From NCBI GenBank assembly GCA_007131945.1, contig SLPP01000374.1, forward strand, positions 1 to 5,885: a stretch of DNA of 5,885 nt, given 5' to 3'. Shown here in pieces: positions 1-5,884 of the stretch. Each line of letters begins with the position of its first letter. Within the stretch, counting starts at the first letter, position 1. Below the pieces are notes generated by a model. That model made no database searches, was not told the DNA's origin, and saw only the letters and a list, made by a program, of their open reading frames with translations. The position numbers were made by a program, and so were the translations under genes. Origin of the DNA: Paracoccaceae bacterium (GTDB lineage Bacteria; Pseudomonadota; Alphaproteobacteria; Rhodobacterales; Rhodobacteraceae).

Positions 1-957
1 CAGCGCCCGCACCGTCTCCTCGATGTGCATCCACGACCCGCGTTGGGTGTAGTTGTTGAAATGGTCCGCGCCGCCGCCGATCACCATCTCGCCCTTGTCG
101 GACTGGCTCATGTAGCCGTGCACGGTATTGGCCATGACGACCACGTCCATGCAGGGCTTGATCGGCTCGCTGACCAGTGCCTGCAGCGCCACCGATTCGA
201 CCGGCAGCCGGAACCCGGCCATGTCGGCCAGCGCCCCCGAATGCCCGGCGACGACGATGCCCAGCTTCCTGCAGCCGATGGAGCCCTGCGTCGTCTGCAC
301 CGCCGAGACCTTGCCGTCCACCGCCTCGACGCCGGTGACGGCGCAGTTCTGGATGATGTGCATCCCCATGTCCGAACAGGCCCGCGCATAGCCCCAGGCC
401 ACCGCGTCGTGCCGCGCGGTGCCCGCCCGCGCCTGCCAGAGCGCGCCGAGCACCGGATAGCGCGGCCCGTCGAGGCGGATGATCGGCACCAGCCGCTTGA
501 CCTCGTCGGGCTGGATGAACCGCGTCTCGACGCCTTGCAGCGCGTTCGCCCGCTCGGTGCGCAGGTAGCCGCGCACCTCGTGCTCGGTCTGCGCCAGCAT
601 CATCACGCCGCGCGGCGAGAACATGATGTTGTAGTTCAACTCCTGGCTCAGCGTCTCGTAGAGCGCGCGGGACTTCTCGTAGATCGCGGCCGAGGGGTCC
701 TGCAGGTAGTTCGAACGGATGATCGTCGTGTTGCGCCCGGTATTGCCGCCGCCCAGCCAGCCCTTCTCCAGCACCGCGACATTGGTGATGCCGAAGACCT
801 TGCCCAGGTAGTAGGCCGTCGCCAGCCCGTGGCCGCCGGCGCCGACGATCACCACGTCGTAGGACTTGCGCGGCAGGGGCGAAGCCCAGGCGCGTTCCCA
901 GCCCCTGTGCTGGCGCAGCGCCTCGCGGGCGATGGCGAATACCGAATAGCGTTTCAT
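1..957 (-). CDS. soxB: Sarcosine oxidase subunit beta, heterotetrameric type (partial, C-terminus off the left edge)
   Basis: This is the FAD/FMN-binding catalytic subunit of heterotetrameric sarcosine oxidase, which oxidatively demethylates sarcosine to glycine in the cytoplasm; the C1 unit goes to formaldehyde or methylene-THF, with H2O2 formed. Reading from 957 gives 319 open codons up to the window edge. Residues 1-30 form the charged N-terminus typical of SoxB (MKRYSVFAIAREAL). Residues 34-45 are the Rossmann beta strand and GAGGHG dinucleotide-binding motif, followed by LEKGWLGGGNTGRNTT at about 63-78. ARHDAVAWGYARA (181-193) contains His183, which I align with the histidine that covalently carries FMN in this family. 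VALQALVSEPIKP (256-268) and the GYMSQSDKGEMVIGG block (281-295) are also family hallmarks. SoxB is usually near 415 residues, so about 100 C-terminal residues are missing because of the window, not a mutation. The ATG at 957 has a GAGGG ribosome site 9 nt upstream (967-971). The partners soxD, soxA and soxG, usually downstream, would lie left of the window. Confidence 0.95.
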   Translation of the reverse strand, partial: MKRYSVFAIAREALRQHRGWERAWASPLPRKSYDVVIVGAGGHGLATAYYLGKVFGITNVAVLEKGWLGGGNTGRNTTIIRSNYLQDPSAAIYEKSRALYETLSQELNYNIMFSPRGVMMLAQTEHEVRGYLRTERANALQGVETRFIQPDEVKRLVPIIRLDGPRYPVLGALWQARAGTARHDAVAWGYARACSDMGMHIIQNCAVTGVEAVDGKVSAVQTTQGSIGCRKLGIVVAGHSGALADMAGFRLPVESVALQALVSEPIKPCMDVVVMANTVHGYMSQSDKGEMVIGGGADHFNNYTQRGSWMHIEETVRAL

Positions 958-1202
958 GCGCGCAATCCCTCGTCCCGGCCGCCCGGCGGACGGCCCGTTG
1001 CGGCTCTATTGGAGTGCCGGGGCCTCTCGGCCATGCCTGCAAGCGGCAGGTCGCGGCAAAAACCGACATCGCCGGCAAGCTGCGCGAAAACGCCGCGCCG
1101 AGGCGCGCAAACGGGCACGAAAAGATGACCCGGCGCGACCGCAAACCGCAGCCGGCGCGCTTTCGCCCCGCCCGGCGACGCGCTAGAAGGGCCACAGTCA
1201 AT
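958..1202. other. Divergent intergenic spacer between soxB and ccmI
   Basis: This non-coding stretch must hold the promoters for soxB (minus strand) and for ccmI-ruvX (plus strand). Reading frames crossing it have no ribosome site or recognisable protein and are by-products of the high GC content. The only soxB control signal I can point to is the GAGGG ribosome site. A small perfect hairpin (CCTGC stem, 5-nt loop) sits at 1036-1050. No convincing -35/-10 pair, riboswitch or operator was found in either direction, and no regulator gene lies between the two divergent genes. Confidence 0.6.
967..971 (-). promoter_or_regulatory. Ribosome binding site of soxB
   Basis: The minus strand reads GAGGG here, 9 nt upstream of the ATG at 957. 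This supports that ATG as the start, in agreement with the conserved MKRYSVFAIAREAL N-terminus of the family. Confidence 0.7.
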
Positions 1203-1203
1203 G

Positions 1204-1208
1204 AGGAG
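1204..1208 (+). promoter_or_regulatory. Ribosome binding site that fixes the ccmI start at 1213
   Basis: AGGAG (within TGAGGAG) lies 4 nt before the ATG at 1213. An in-frame ATG at 1201 overlaps this element and has no purine-rich site at the right distance, so 1213 is the better start. It also makes the protein begin directly with its first membrane segment (MDLWLFLLPAG). Confidence 0.75.
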
Positions 1209-1212
1209 CGAC

Positions 1213-2472
1213 ATGGATCTGTGGCTGTTTCTTCTGCCCGCGGGGGCGATGGCACTGCTCGTCGGCGGGCTCATCGCGCTGGGTTTCCTGCGCGGCGCCG
1301 AGGCGCGCGAGGACGCCGCCACGGCCGGCGACGCACCGAAGCGCGAGATGCAGGTCTACACCGCGCAGCTGCGCGAGATCGAGCGCGACCTCGCCCGCGG
1401 CACCGTCTCGGCCGAGGAGGCCGGGCGCCTGCGCACCGAGATCGGCCGCCGCCTGCTCGAGGCCGACCGCGCAGAACGCGTCACGATCGCCCGCGCACCC
1501 GCCTCGATGCGCCGGCTAGGCCTTGCCTTCATCCCGCTGTCGCTGGTGATCGCCGCGCTCGTCTACTGGCAGGCCGGTGCGCCGGGCTATGCCGACATGC
1601 CGCTCGCCCAGCGTCATGCCGAGGCCGCCGCGCAGCGCGCCGCGCGCCCGTCGCAGGCCGAGCTCGAGGCTGCCTGGGCGGTCAATCCCCAGCGTCCGCC
1701 CGAGGTCGAGCCCGACGGTGAATTCGCCGCCCTGCTGGCGCGCCTGCGCGAGGTGCTGGAAACCCGCCCGCTCGATCTCGAGGGGCACCGGCTGCTGGCC
1801 CGCAACGAGGCGAATGTCGGCAATCTCGCCGCCGCCGCCGCCGCCCAGGCCCGCGTGGTCGAGCTGCAGGGCGCCGAGGTACCGCTCGCCGACCAGGTCA
1901 TGCTGGCCGAGTTGATGGTTCTCGCCGCCGGCGGCGTCGTCTCGCCCGAAGCCGAACAGGTCCTCGAGCGCGTCCTGCGCAGCGACCCGACGAACGGGCT
2001 CGCGCGCTACTATACGGGCCTGATGTTCGCCCAGACCGGCCGGCCCGACCTGACCTTCCGGCTCTGGCGCGGGCTTCTCGACGACAGCCGCCCGGACGCG
2101 CCCTGGGTGCCACATCTGCGCGCCACGCTGCCCGACCTCGCGCAGATCGCCGGCGTCCGCTACCAGCTGCCGCCACCCGAGGCCGCCGGCGCCCGCGGCC
2201 CGTCCGCGGCCGACATGCAGGCGGCGATGGAGCTCGAACCCGAGGAGCGCGCGGCGATGATCGGCGGCATGGTCGAGGGGCTGGCGGCGCGGCTCGGCGC
2301 CTCCGGTGGCCCGGCCGAGGACTGGGCGCGCCTGATCGCCGCGCTTGGCGTCCTCGGCGAGCATGACCGCGCCCGCGCTATCTGGGCCGAGGCGCAGCGG
2401 CTCTTCGCCGACCAGCCCGAGGGGCTGGCACGGATCCAGGCCGCCGCGGCCGGCGCCGGCGTCGCGAACTGA
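1213..2472 (+). CDS. ccmI: c-type cytochrome biogenesis protein CcmI (CycH)
   Basis: CcmI belongs to the System I cytochrome c maturation machinery. It acts at the periplasmic face of the inner membrane, where it chaperones apocytochrome c to the CcmF/CcmH haem-ligation complex. The 419-residue product has the bipartite alphaproteobacterial layout. Transmembrane segment 1 is at about 3-26. A cytoplasmic loop contains the hallmark helix YTAQLREIERDLARG with the following LRTEIGRRLLEADR (about 49-86). Transmembrane segment 2 is at about 102-121, followed by the conserved PGYADMPLAQR stretch (124-134). The periplasmic part begins with DGEFAALLARLREVLETRP (from 168) and continues in TPR-like helical repeats, including SDPTNGLARYYTGLMFAQTGR near 257-277. 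A C-terminal helical domain (EPEERAAMIGGMVEGL, then a tail rich in Ala and Arg) completes it. The start at 1213 is chosen for its AGGAG site; 1201 would add four residues. ruvX follows after 4 nt, so the two are probably one operon. Other ccm genes are not in the window, consistent with a stand-alone ccmI. Confidence 0.92.
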   Translation: MDLWLFLLPAGAMALLVGGLIALGFLRGAEAREDAATAGDAPKREMQVYTAQLREIERDLARGTVSAEEAGRLRTEIGRRLLEADRAERVTIARAPASMRRLGLAFIPLSLVIAALVYWQAGAPGYADMPLAQRHAEAAAQRAARPSQAELEAAWAVNPQRPPEVEPDGEFAALLARLREVLETRPLDLEGHRLLARNEANVGNLAAAAAAQARVVELQGAEVPLADQVMLAELMVLAAGGVVSPEAEQVLERVLRSDPTNGLARYYTGLMFAQTGRPDLTFRLWRGLLDDSRPDAPWVPHLRATLPDLAQIAGVRYQLPPPEAAGARGPSAADMQAAMELEPEERAAMIGGMVEGLAARLGASGGPAEDWARLIAALGVLGEHDRARAIWAEAQRLFADQPEGLARIQAAAAGAGVAN

Positions 2473-2476
2473 CCCG

Positions 2477-2950
2477 GTGGCGGTCCACGGCGACCTCGAG
2501 AGCTTCGCCGCCGCGCTGCCGGTCGAGGGGGTGCTCGCCGGGCTCGATCTCGGCACCCGCACCATCGGCATCGCGCTTTCGGATAACCGCCAGAGCGTCG
2601 GGACGCCCTTCGACACGATCCGCCGGCGCAGGTTCGCCCTCGACGCGCAGGACCTGCTGGAACGCCTGACGCTGCGCCGCGCGGTCGGCATCGTCCTCGG
2701 CCTGCCCTTGAACATGGACGGCAGCGAGGGGCCGCGCTGCCAGTCGACCCGCGCCTTCGCCCGCAACCTTTCGCGGCTGACCGAGCTGCCGATCGGCTTC
2801 TGGGACGAGCGGCTCTCCAGCTTCGCCGCCGAGCAGATACTGATCGAGGCGGGCACACGCCGCGCGCGCCGCGCCGAGGTGATCGACAAGGTCGCCGCCG
2901 GCATCATCCTGCAGGGCTTCCTCGACCGCCTCGCCGAACTGCGCCGCTGA
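2477..2950 (+). CDS. ruvX: Holliday junction resolvase-like / pre-16S rRNA nuclease RuvX (YqgF)
   Basis: This is an RNase H-fold nuclease of the YqgF family, annotated both as a putative Holliday junction resolvase and, from E. coli work, as the enzyme that helps process the 5' end of 16S rRNA. It acts in the cytoplasm. The 157-residue product has the expected length and all the acidic motifs: LDLGTRTIGIALSD with Asp24, LGLPLNMDGSEGP with Glu84 (74-86), FWDERLSS with Glu111 (108-115), and a C-terminal VIDKVAAGIILQGFLD with Asp137. The STRAFARNLSRLTELPIGFWDERLS core reads like Rhodobacteraceae RuvX from memory. The start is inferred: the open frame extends back into ccmI, but the GTG at 2477, 4 nt after the ccmI stop, gives the N-terminus (MAVHGDLESFAAALP) that best matches the family. 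No good Shine-Dalgarno precedes it, suggesting translational coupling to ccmI. A GTG at 2531 is also possible but would remove the N-terminal helix. Confidence 0.92.
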   Translation: MAVHGDLESFAAALPVEGVLAGLDLGTRTIGIALSDNRQSVGTPFDTIRRRRFALDAQDLLERLTLRRAVGIVLGLPLNMDGSEGPRCQSTRAFARNLSRLTELPIGFWDERLSSFAAEQILIEAGTRRARRAEVIDKVAAGIILQGFLDRLAELRR

Positions 2951-2962
2951 GCGCCGGCGCTC
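2949..2962. repeat. 14-bp perfect palindrome at the ruvX stop codon
   Basis: GAGCGCCGGCGCTC is its own reverse complement and begins inside the TGA stop of ruvX. As RNA it could form a 5-bp stem (GAGCG/CGCTC) with a CCGG loop. No T-run follows, so it is at best a weak pause or factor-dependent stop signal. It may be chance in DNA this GC-rich. Confidence 0.45.
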
Positions 2963-2981
2963 GGGCGACCTCAGACCAAGT

Positions 2982-3047
2982 CCGGTTGATCCGTTCGGCA
3001 ACATTTGCGGCGCTGTTTCGCCCGTGCTTGCCGAAGGGATCAAGCGG
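2982..3047. terminator. Long inverted repeat between convergent ruvX and gdhA, probable bidirectional terminator
   Basis: The left arm at 2982-3001 (CCGGTTGATCCGTTCGGCAA) and the right arm at 3028-3047 (TTGCCGAAGGGATCAAGCGG) are complementary at 18 of 20 positions, with mismatches only at the fourth and twelfth bases. The 26-nt loop contains a second small stem, GGCG/CGCC (3009-3012 with 3019-3022). The structure lies 31 nt after the ruvX stop and 8 nt after the gdhA stop, where a shared terminator is expected. There is no T-run on either side, so it is not a canonical intrinsic terminator. It could instead be a copy of a dispersed palindromic repeat or a 3' RNA-stabilising hairpin. Confidence 0.6.
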
Positions 3048-3055
3048 AAGCCGTA

Positions 3056-4417
3056 TCAGACGATGCCGTGGTCGAGCAGCGCGTCGGCGACGCGGCGGTA
3101 GGCGGCGACATTCGCCGCGCGGCGATAGTCGACGGGCGCGCCGGCGGGGGTGCCCAGCGCCTGCGCCTCGCCCGCCAGTCGGTCGTGCATCCGCCGCATG
3201 ATCGCGCGCAGCGCCCGGTCGACCTCGTCCGCCGCAAGCGGCTGGAAGACCGCGTTCTGCCCCATCTCCAGCCCCGAGACGGCGACGCCGCCGGCATTCG
3301 CCGCCTTGCCCGGTGCATGCGCGATCCCGCCCTCGCGCACGATCCGCTGCGCCTCGGCGTCGAGCGGCATGTTCGCCCCCTCGACGACGATCCGGCAGCC
3401 GCTTTCGCACAGCGCCCGCGCCGCCTTGCCGTCGATCTCGTTCTGCGTCGCGCAGGGCATGGCGATCTCGGCCTCCAGCCCCCAGGGCGTGCGGCCGGGA
3501 TGCCAGGCGAGGCCCATATCGCGCGGCGGCGCCGCGATCCCCTGCCCCGACGCCTTGCGCCCCAGCACCCAGTCCAGCGCCTCGGCCGAGAAGCCGTCGG
3601 GCGCTTCCATCAGCCCCGAGGAATCGCTCAGGCTGACCACCTTCGCGCCCAGCGCCGCCGCCTTGCGCGCGGCATGGCCGGCGACATTGCCCATGCCCGA
3701 AATCGCCACGCGGCGGCCCGCGATCTCCTCGCCGCGCGCGCCCAGCATAGCGCAGAGGAAATAGACCGCGCCGTAGCCCGTCGCCTCGGTTCGGATGGCG
3801 CTGCCGCCGATGCATTGCGACTTGCCGGTGACGATGCCGGCGAAATCGCGGCTGTTGCGCTTCCAGGCGGCGAAGAGATAGCCGATCTCGCGCGGGCCCA
3901 CCCCGATATCGCCGGCGGGGATGTCGCGCGCGGGGCCGACATGGTGCTGCAGCTCGGCCATGAAGGCGCCGCAGAAGCGCTGGATCTCGGCGTCCGAGCT
4001 GCCCTTGGGGTCGAAGTCCGACCCGCCCTTCGCGCCGCCCAGCATCAGCCCGGTCAGCGCGTTCTTGAAGCTCTGCTCGAAGGCGAGGAACTTCAGCACC
4101 GAGGGCGTCACCGACGGCGCGAAGCGCAGCCCGCCCTTGTAGGGGCCGACCGCATTGCTGTGCTGGATGCGCCAGCCGCGATTGATCCGCACCCGACCGG
4201 CGTCGTCGGCCCAGGCGACGCGAAAGCCGATGGTGCGGTCGGGCTCGGTCAGCCGGGCGAGGATCCGGGCGCGGGCATAGTCGGCATGCGCCTTCTCGAC
4301 GGTGATCACGTCGCGCGCGACCTCCTCCACCGCCTGCAGGAATTCGGGCTCCTGCGGGTAGCGGTCGCGCAGCTCGGCGATGAAGCTCTCGGTCAGCTCG
4401 CGGGCGCGGTCGGTCAT
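3056..4417 (-). CDS. gdhA: NADP-specific glutamate dehydrogenase
   Basis: This enzyme catalyses reductive amination of 2-oxoglutarate with ammonium and NADPH to give glutamate (EC 1.4.1.4 type), in the cytoplasm and normally as a hexamer. The 453-residue length is that of the small hexameric GDHs. The N-terminal substrate domain has GWRIQHSNAVGPYKGGLRF (81-99) with Lys94, LMLGGAKGGSDFDPKG (124-139) with the catalytic Lys130, and PAGDIGVGPREIGYLF (167-182) with Asp170. The Rossmann domain has RTEATGYGAVYF (209-220), AISGMGNVAGHAARKA (238-253) as the nucleotide loop, and SLSDSSG (262-268), the version of this segment found in NADP-type enzymes such as E. coli GdhA. VVEGANMPL and the AANAGGVAVSGLEMGQNA stretch (372-389) complete the fold. 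The ATG at 4417 has an AGGAGG site 7 nt upstream. The gene is convergent with ruvX and divergent from the hydrolase-OsmC gene; no glutamate synthase or PII gene is adjacent. NADP preference is inferred from family resemblance. Confidence 0.95.
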   Translation of the reverse strand: MTDRARELTESFIAELRDRYPQEPEFLQAVEEVARDVITVEKAHADYARARILARLTEPDRTIGFRVAWADDAGRVRINRGWRIQHSNAVGPYKGGLRFAPSVTPSVLKFLAFEQSFKNALTGLMLGGAKGGSDFDPKGSSDAEIQRFCGAFMAELQHHVGPARDIPAGDIGVGPREIGYLFAAWKRNSRDFAGIVTGKSQCIGGSAIRTEATGYGAVYFLCAMLGARGEEIAGRRVAISGMGNVAGHAARKAAALGAKVVSLSDSSGLMEAPDGFSAEALDWVLGRKASGQGIAAPPRDMGLAWHPGRTPWGLEAEIAMPCATQNEIDGKAARALCESGCRIVVEGANMPLDAEAQRIVREGGIAHAPGKAANAGGVAVSGLEMGQNAVFQPLAADEVDRALRAIMRRMHDRLAGEAQALGTPAGAPVDYRRAANVAAYRRVADALLDHGIV

Positions 4418-4424
4418 CTCGTCT

Positions 4425-4430
4425 CCTCCT
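4425..4430 (-). promoter_or_regulatory. Strong ribosome binding site of gdhA
   Basis: The minus strand reads AGGAGG, a full match to the Shine-Dalgarno consensus, 7 nt upstream of the ATG at 4417. It fixes that start and suggests efficient translation. No clear -35/-10 pair for gdhA was found in the 126-bp divergent spacer. Confidence 0.85.
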
Positions 4431-4489
4431 GGCAGCCCCGGTCAAGCTAGCCCGCGCGGCCGCGACGGCGACCCGCCGCACCGGGGCGG

Positions 4490-4518
4490 TGGACTCCGCG
4501 CCCCGCCGCGCCTTTAAT
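4490..4518 (+). promoter_or_regulatory. Candidate sigma70-type promoter for the hydrolase-OsmC gene
   Basis: A TGGACT hexamer at 4490-4495 (4 of 6 to TTGACA) and TTTAAT at 4513-4518 (5 of 6 to TATAAT) are separated by 17 bp, the optimal spacing. TTTAAT is one of the few AT-rich patches in a very GC-rich spacer. Transcription would start near 4525, giving a leader of roughly 20 nt before the ATG at 4544. The assignment rests on sequence resemblance only. Confidence 0.5.
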
Positions 4519-4533
4519 CGGGCGCGGTGAAAC

Positions 4534-4538
4534 GGAGG
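4534..4538 (+). promoter_or_regulatory. Ribosome binding site that fixes the hydrolase-OsmC start at 4544
   Basis: GGAGG lies 5 nt before the ATG at 4544. An in-frame GTG at 4538 overlaps the last base of this site and so is unlikely to be the start. Confidence 0.8.
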
Positions 4539-4543
4539 TGACC

Positions 4544-5764
4544 ATGCGCAGCGAGAGGATCGAATTCGAAGGCCATTCCGGCGCGATGCTGGCCGCGCGG
4601 CTGGACCGGCCCGAGGGCAAGGTGCGCGCCGCGGCGCTCTTCGCGCATTGCTTCACCTGCTCGAAGGACCTCGCCGCCGCGCGCCGCATCGCCGGCGGGC
4701 TGAGCGCGCGCGGCATCGCGGTGCTGCGCTTCGACTTCACCGGGCTCGGCCATTCCGATGGCGAGTTCGCCAATACCGATTTCAGCTCGAATCTCGGCGA
4801 TCTGCTGGCCGCGGCCGGCTGGATGGCGGAGAACGGCCTGACGCCGCAGCTGCTGATCGGCCATTCGCTGGGCGGCGCGGCGGTGCTGGCGGCGGCGCCC
4901 GATATCGACGGGGTGCGCGCCGTGGCGGCGCTGAACGCGCCGGCCGACCCGGCGCATGTGCTGAAGAATTTCGGCGCCGCGCTCGACCGGATCGAGCGCG
5001 ACGGCCGGGCGACGGTGACGCTCGAGGGGCGCGACTTCACCATCACCCGCGACTTCGTCGAGGATGTCCGCGCCGCCCGGCTGACCGAGGCGCTCGGCCG
5101 GCTGAAGGCGGCGCTCCTGATCCTGCACGCGCCGCGCGACGAGGTGGTCGGGATCGCGAACGCGGCCGAGATCTTCAAGGCGGCGAAACACCCGAAGAGT
5201 TTCGTCGCGCTCGACGATGCCGACCATCTGGTCTCGGCCGGGCGCGACGCCGACTACGCCGCCGAGATCATCGCTGCCTGGGCCATGCGCTACCTCGATC
5301 TCGCCGACGAACCCGCGCCCGCCGGCGCCCCCGAGGGCGTCACCCGCACCGCCGAGGCCGAGGGCGGCGGGCTGCGGCAGGAGATCAGCGTCGAGGGCCG
5401 GCACCGCCTTATCGCCGACGAGCCCGAAAGCCTCGGCGGCACCGGCATGGGGCCGACGCCCTACCAGTTCCTCGCCGCCGCGCTCGGCGCCTGCACGACG
5501 ATGACGCTGCGCATGTATGCCCGCCACAAGAAGCTGCCGCTCGACCGGGTCGCCTGCGACGTGACCCATGCCAAGCGCCATGCCGAGGACTGCGCCGATT
5601 GCGAGAAGCCGGGGGCGAAGATCGACGTCTTCACCCGCCGCATCCGGCTCGAGGGCGATCTGTCCGACGAGGACCGCGCGAGCCTCCTGCGCATCGCCGA
5701 CCGCTGCCCCGTCCACCGCACGCTCGAGGCCGAGGCGCGGATCGAGACCGGGCTCGAGACCTGA
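4544..5764 (+). CDS. Bifunctional alpha/beta hydrolase / OsmC family protein
   Basis: This 406-residue cytoplasmic fusion (no signal peptide) joins a serine hydrolase to an OsmC/Ohr-type thiol domain. Residues 1 to about 255 are an alpha/beta hydrolase: AHCFTCSKDL (34-43) at the usual oxyanion-hole loop, RFDFTGLGHSDG (62-73), the nucleophile elbow GHSLGG with Ser108, HAPRDEVVG with the likely acid Asp199, and DDADHLVS with His228. Residues about 266-406 are the OsmC domain: GMGPTPYQFLAAALGACTTM with the first redox cysteine Cys317, and DRCPVHRTL with the second, Cys388. Between them lies HAEDCADCEKPG with a CxxC pair, Cys350/Cys353. OsmC/Ohr proteins reduce organic hydroperoxides through their two conserved cysteines, so a role in peroxide or electrophile detoxification is likely, but the hydrolase substrate cannot be read from the sequence. 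The same domain order occurs in annotated bifunctional proteins of other proteobacteria. The gene stands alone, divergent from gdhA and followed by hairpins. No frameshift or truncation is seen. Confidence 0.92.
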   Translation: MRSERIEFEGHSGAMLAARLDRPEGKVRAAALFAHCFTCSKDLAAARRIAGGLSARGIAVLRFDFTGLGHSDGEFANTDFSSNLGDLLAAAGWMAENGLTPQLLIGHSLGGAAVLAAAPDIDGVRAVAALNAPADPAHVLKNFGAALDRIERDGRATVTLEGRDFTITRDFVEDVRAARLTEALGRLKAALLILHAPRDEVVGIANAAEIFKAAKHPKSFVALDDADHLVSAGRDADYAAEIIAAWAMRYLDLADEPAPAGAPEGVTRTAEAEGGGLRQEISVEGRHRLIADEPESLGGTGMGPTPYQFLAAALGACTTMTLRMYARHKKLPLDRVACDVTHAKRHAEDCADCEKPGAKIDVFTRRIRLEGDLSDEDRASLLRIADRCPVHRTLEAEARIETGLET

Positions 5765-5795
5765 CGCCCGCAGCCGCCCCCGCCCGATGAACGAG

Positions 5796-5824
5796 CTGAC
5801 GGGGGCGCTCCCGCCCCTCGTCAG
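5796..5824 (+). terminator. Probable terminator hairpin after the hydrolase-OsmC gene
   Basis: The left arm CTGACGGGGGCG (5796-5807) pairs with CGCCCCTCGTCAG (5812-5824), forming 12 base pairs with one bulged T at 5818 and a 4-nt CTCC loop. It starts 31 nt after the stop codon. The stem is strong and GC-rich, but no T-run follows, so termination would depend on stem strength or on Rho. Confidence 0.65.
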
Positions 5825-5826
5825 GC

Positions 5827-5841
5827 TGTGCGTGCCGCACA
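5827..5841 (+). repeat. Small perfect hairpin next to the terminator
   Basis: TGTGCG (5827-5832) and CGCACA (5836-5841) form a perfect 6-bp stem around a 3-nt loop, two bases after the larger hairpin. It may be a secondary part of the termination region or a chance palindrome. The mixed CCTTCCTC stretch that follows is not a proper T-tract. Confidence 0.4.
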
Positions 5842-5863
5842 ACCTTCCTCGCGTTGGGCCGGG

Positions 5864-5884
5864 CCGGGGGGCGCTGCCCCCCGG
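5864..5884. repeat. GC-only palindrome, likely a dispersed Rhodobacteraceae intergenic repeat, near the right edge
   Basis: CCGGGGGGC (5864-5872) and GCCCCCCGG (5876-5884) form a perfect 9-bp stem around a GCT loop, preceded by GCGTTGGGCCGGG. From memory, sequences of the form CGTTGGG, then GGGGGGC-N3-GCCCCCC, then GGACCCCC and an AT-rich tail recur many times in intergenic regions of Rhodobacteraceae. The window ends at GGA, so the diagnostic right half is missing. It could also be the terminator of a gene entering from the right. Confidence 0.5.

Noticed and set aside
975..994. GGCCG...CGGCC inverted repeat upstream of soxB as an operator
   Set aside because: The arms are only 5 bp of pure G/C, expected by chance in this composition, with no regulator gene nearby to support it.
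25..1128. Plus-strand open frame of 367 codons antisense to soxB
   Set aside because: The soxB frame on the minus strand gives an unmistakable conserved protein with a ribosome site. The antisense product is His/Arg-rich with no recognisable domain and runs through the intergenic spacer.
1161..1188. Possible ccmI promoter, TTTCGC with CTAGAA
   Set aside because: Both hexamers match the consensus poorly, and the 16-bp spacing alone is not enough evidence.
1516..2907. Minus-strand open frame of 463 codons covering ccmI and ruvX
   Set aside because: It crosses two well-recognised plus-strand genes and its translation matches no family I know.
4440..4448. TTGACC on the minus strand as a -35 element for gdhA
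   Set aside because: It lies about 25 nt from the start codon, so its -10 element would fall in or beside the ribosome site and leave almost no leader.
2904..4481. Open frames of about 480-525 codons overlapping gdhA, one on the plus strand (3005-4450) and one on the minus strand in another frame (2904-4481)
   Set aside because: They follow from the extreme GC bias at third positions of gdhA, which removes stops from other frames. Their products are low-complexity Arg/Ala/Gly sequence with no motif and no ribosome site.
4514..5842. Minus-strand open frame of 442 codons antisense to the hydrolase-OsmC gene
   Set aside because: It spans the promoter, coding region and terminator of the plus-strand gene and encodes low-complexity Gly/Arg/Ala sequence. 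It is a composition artefact.
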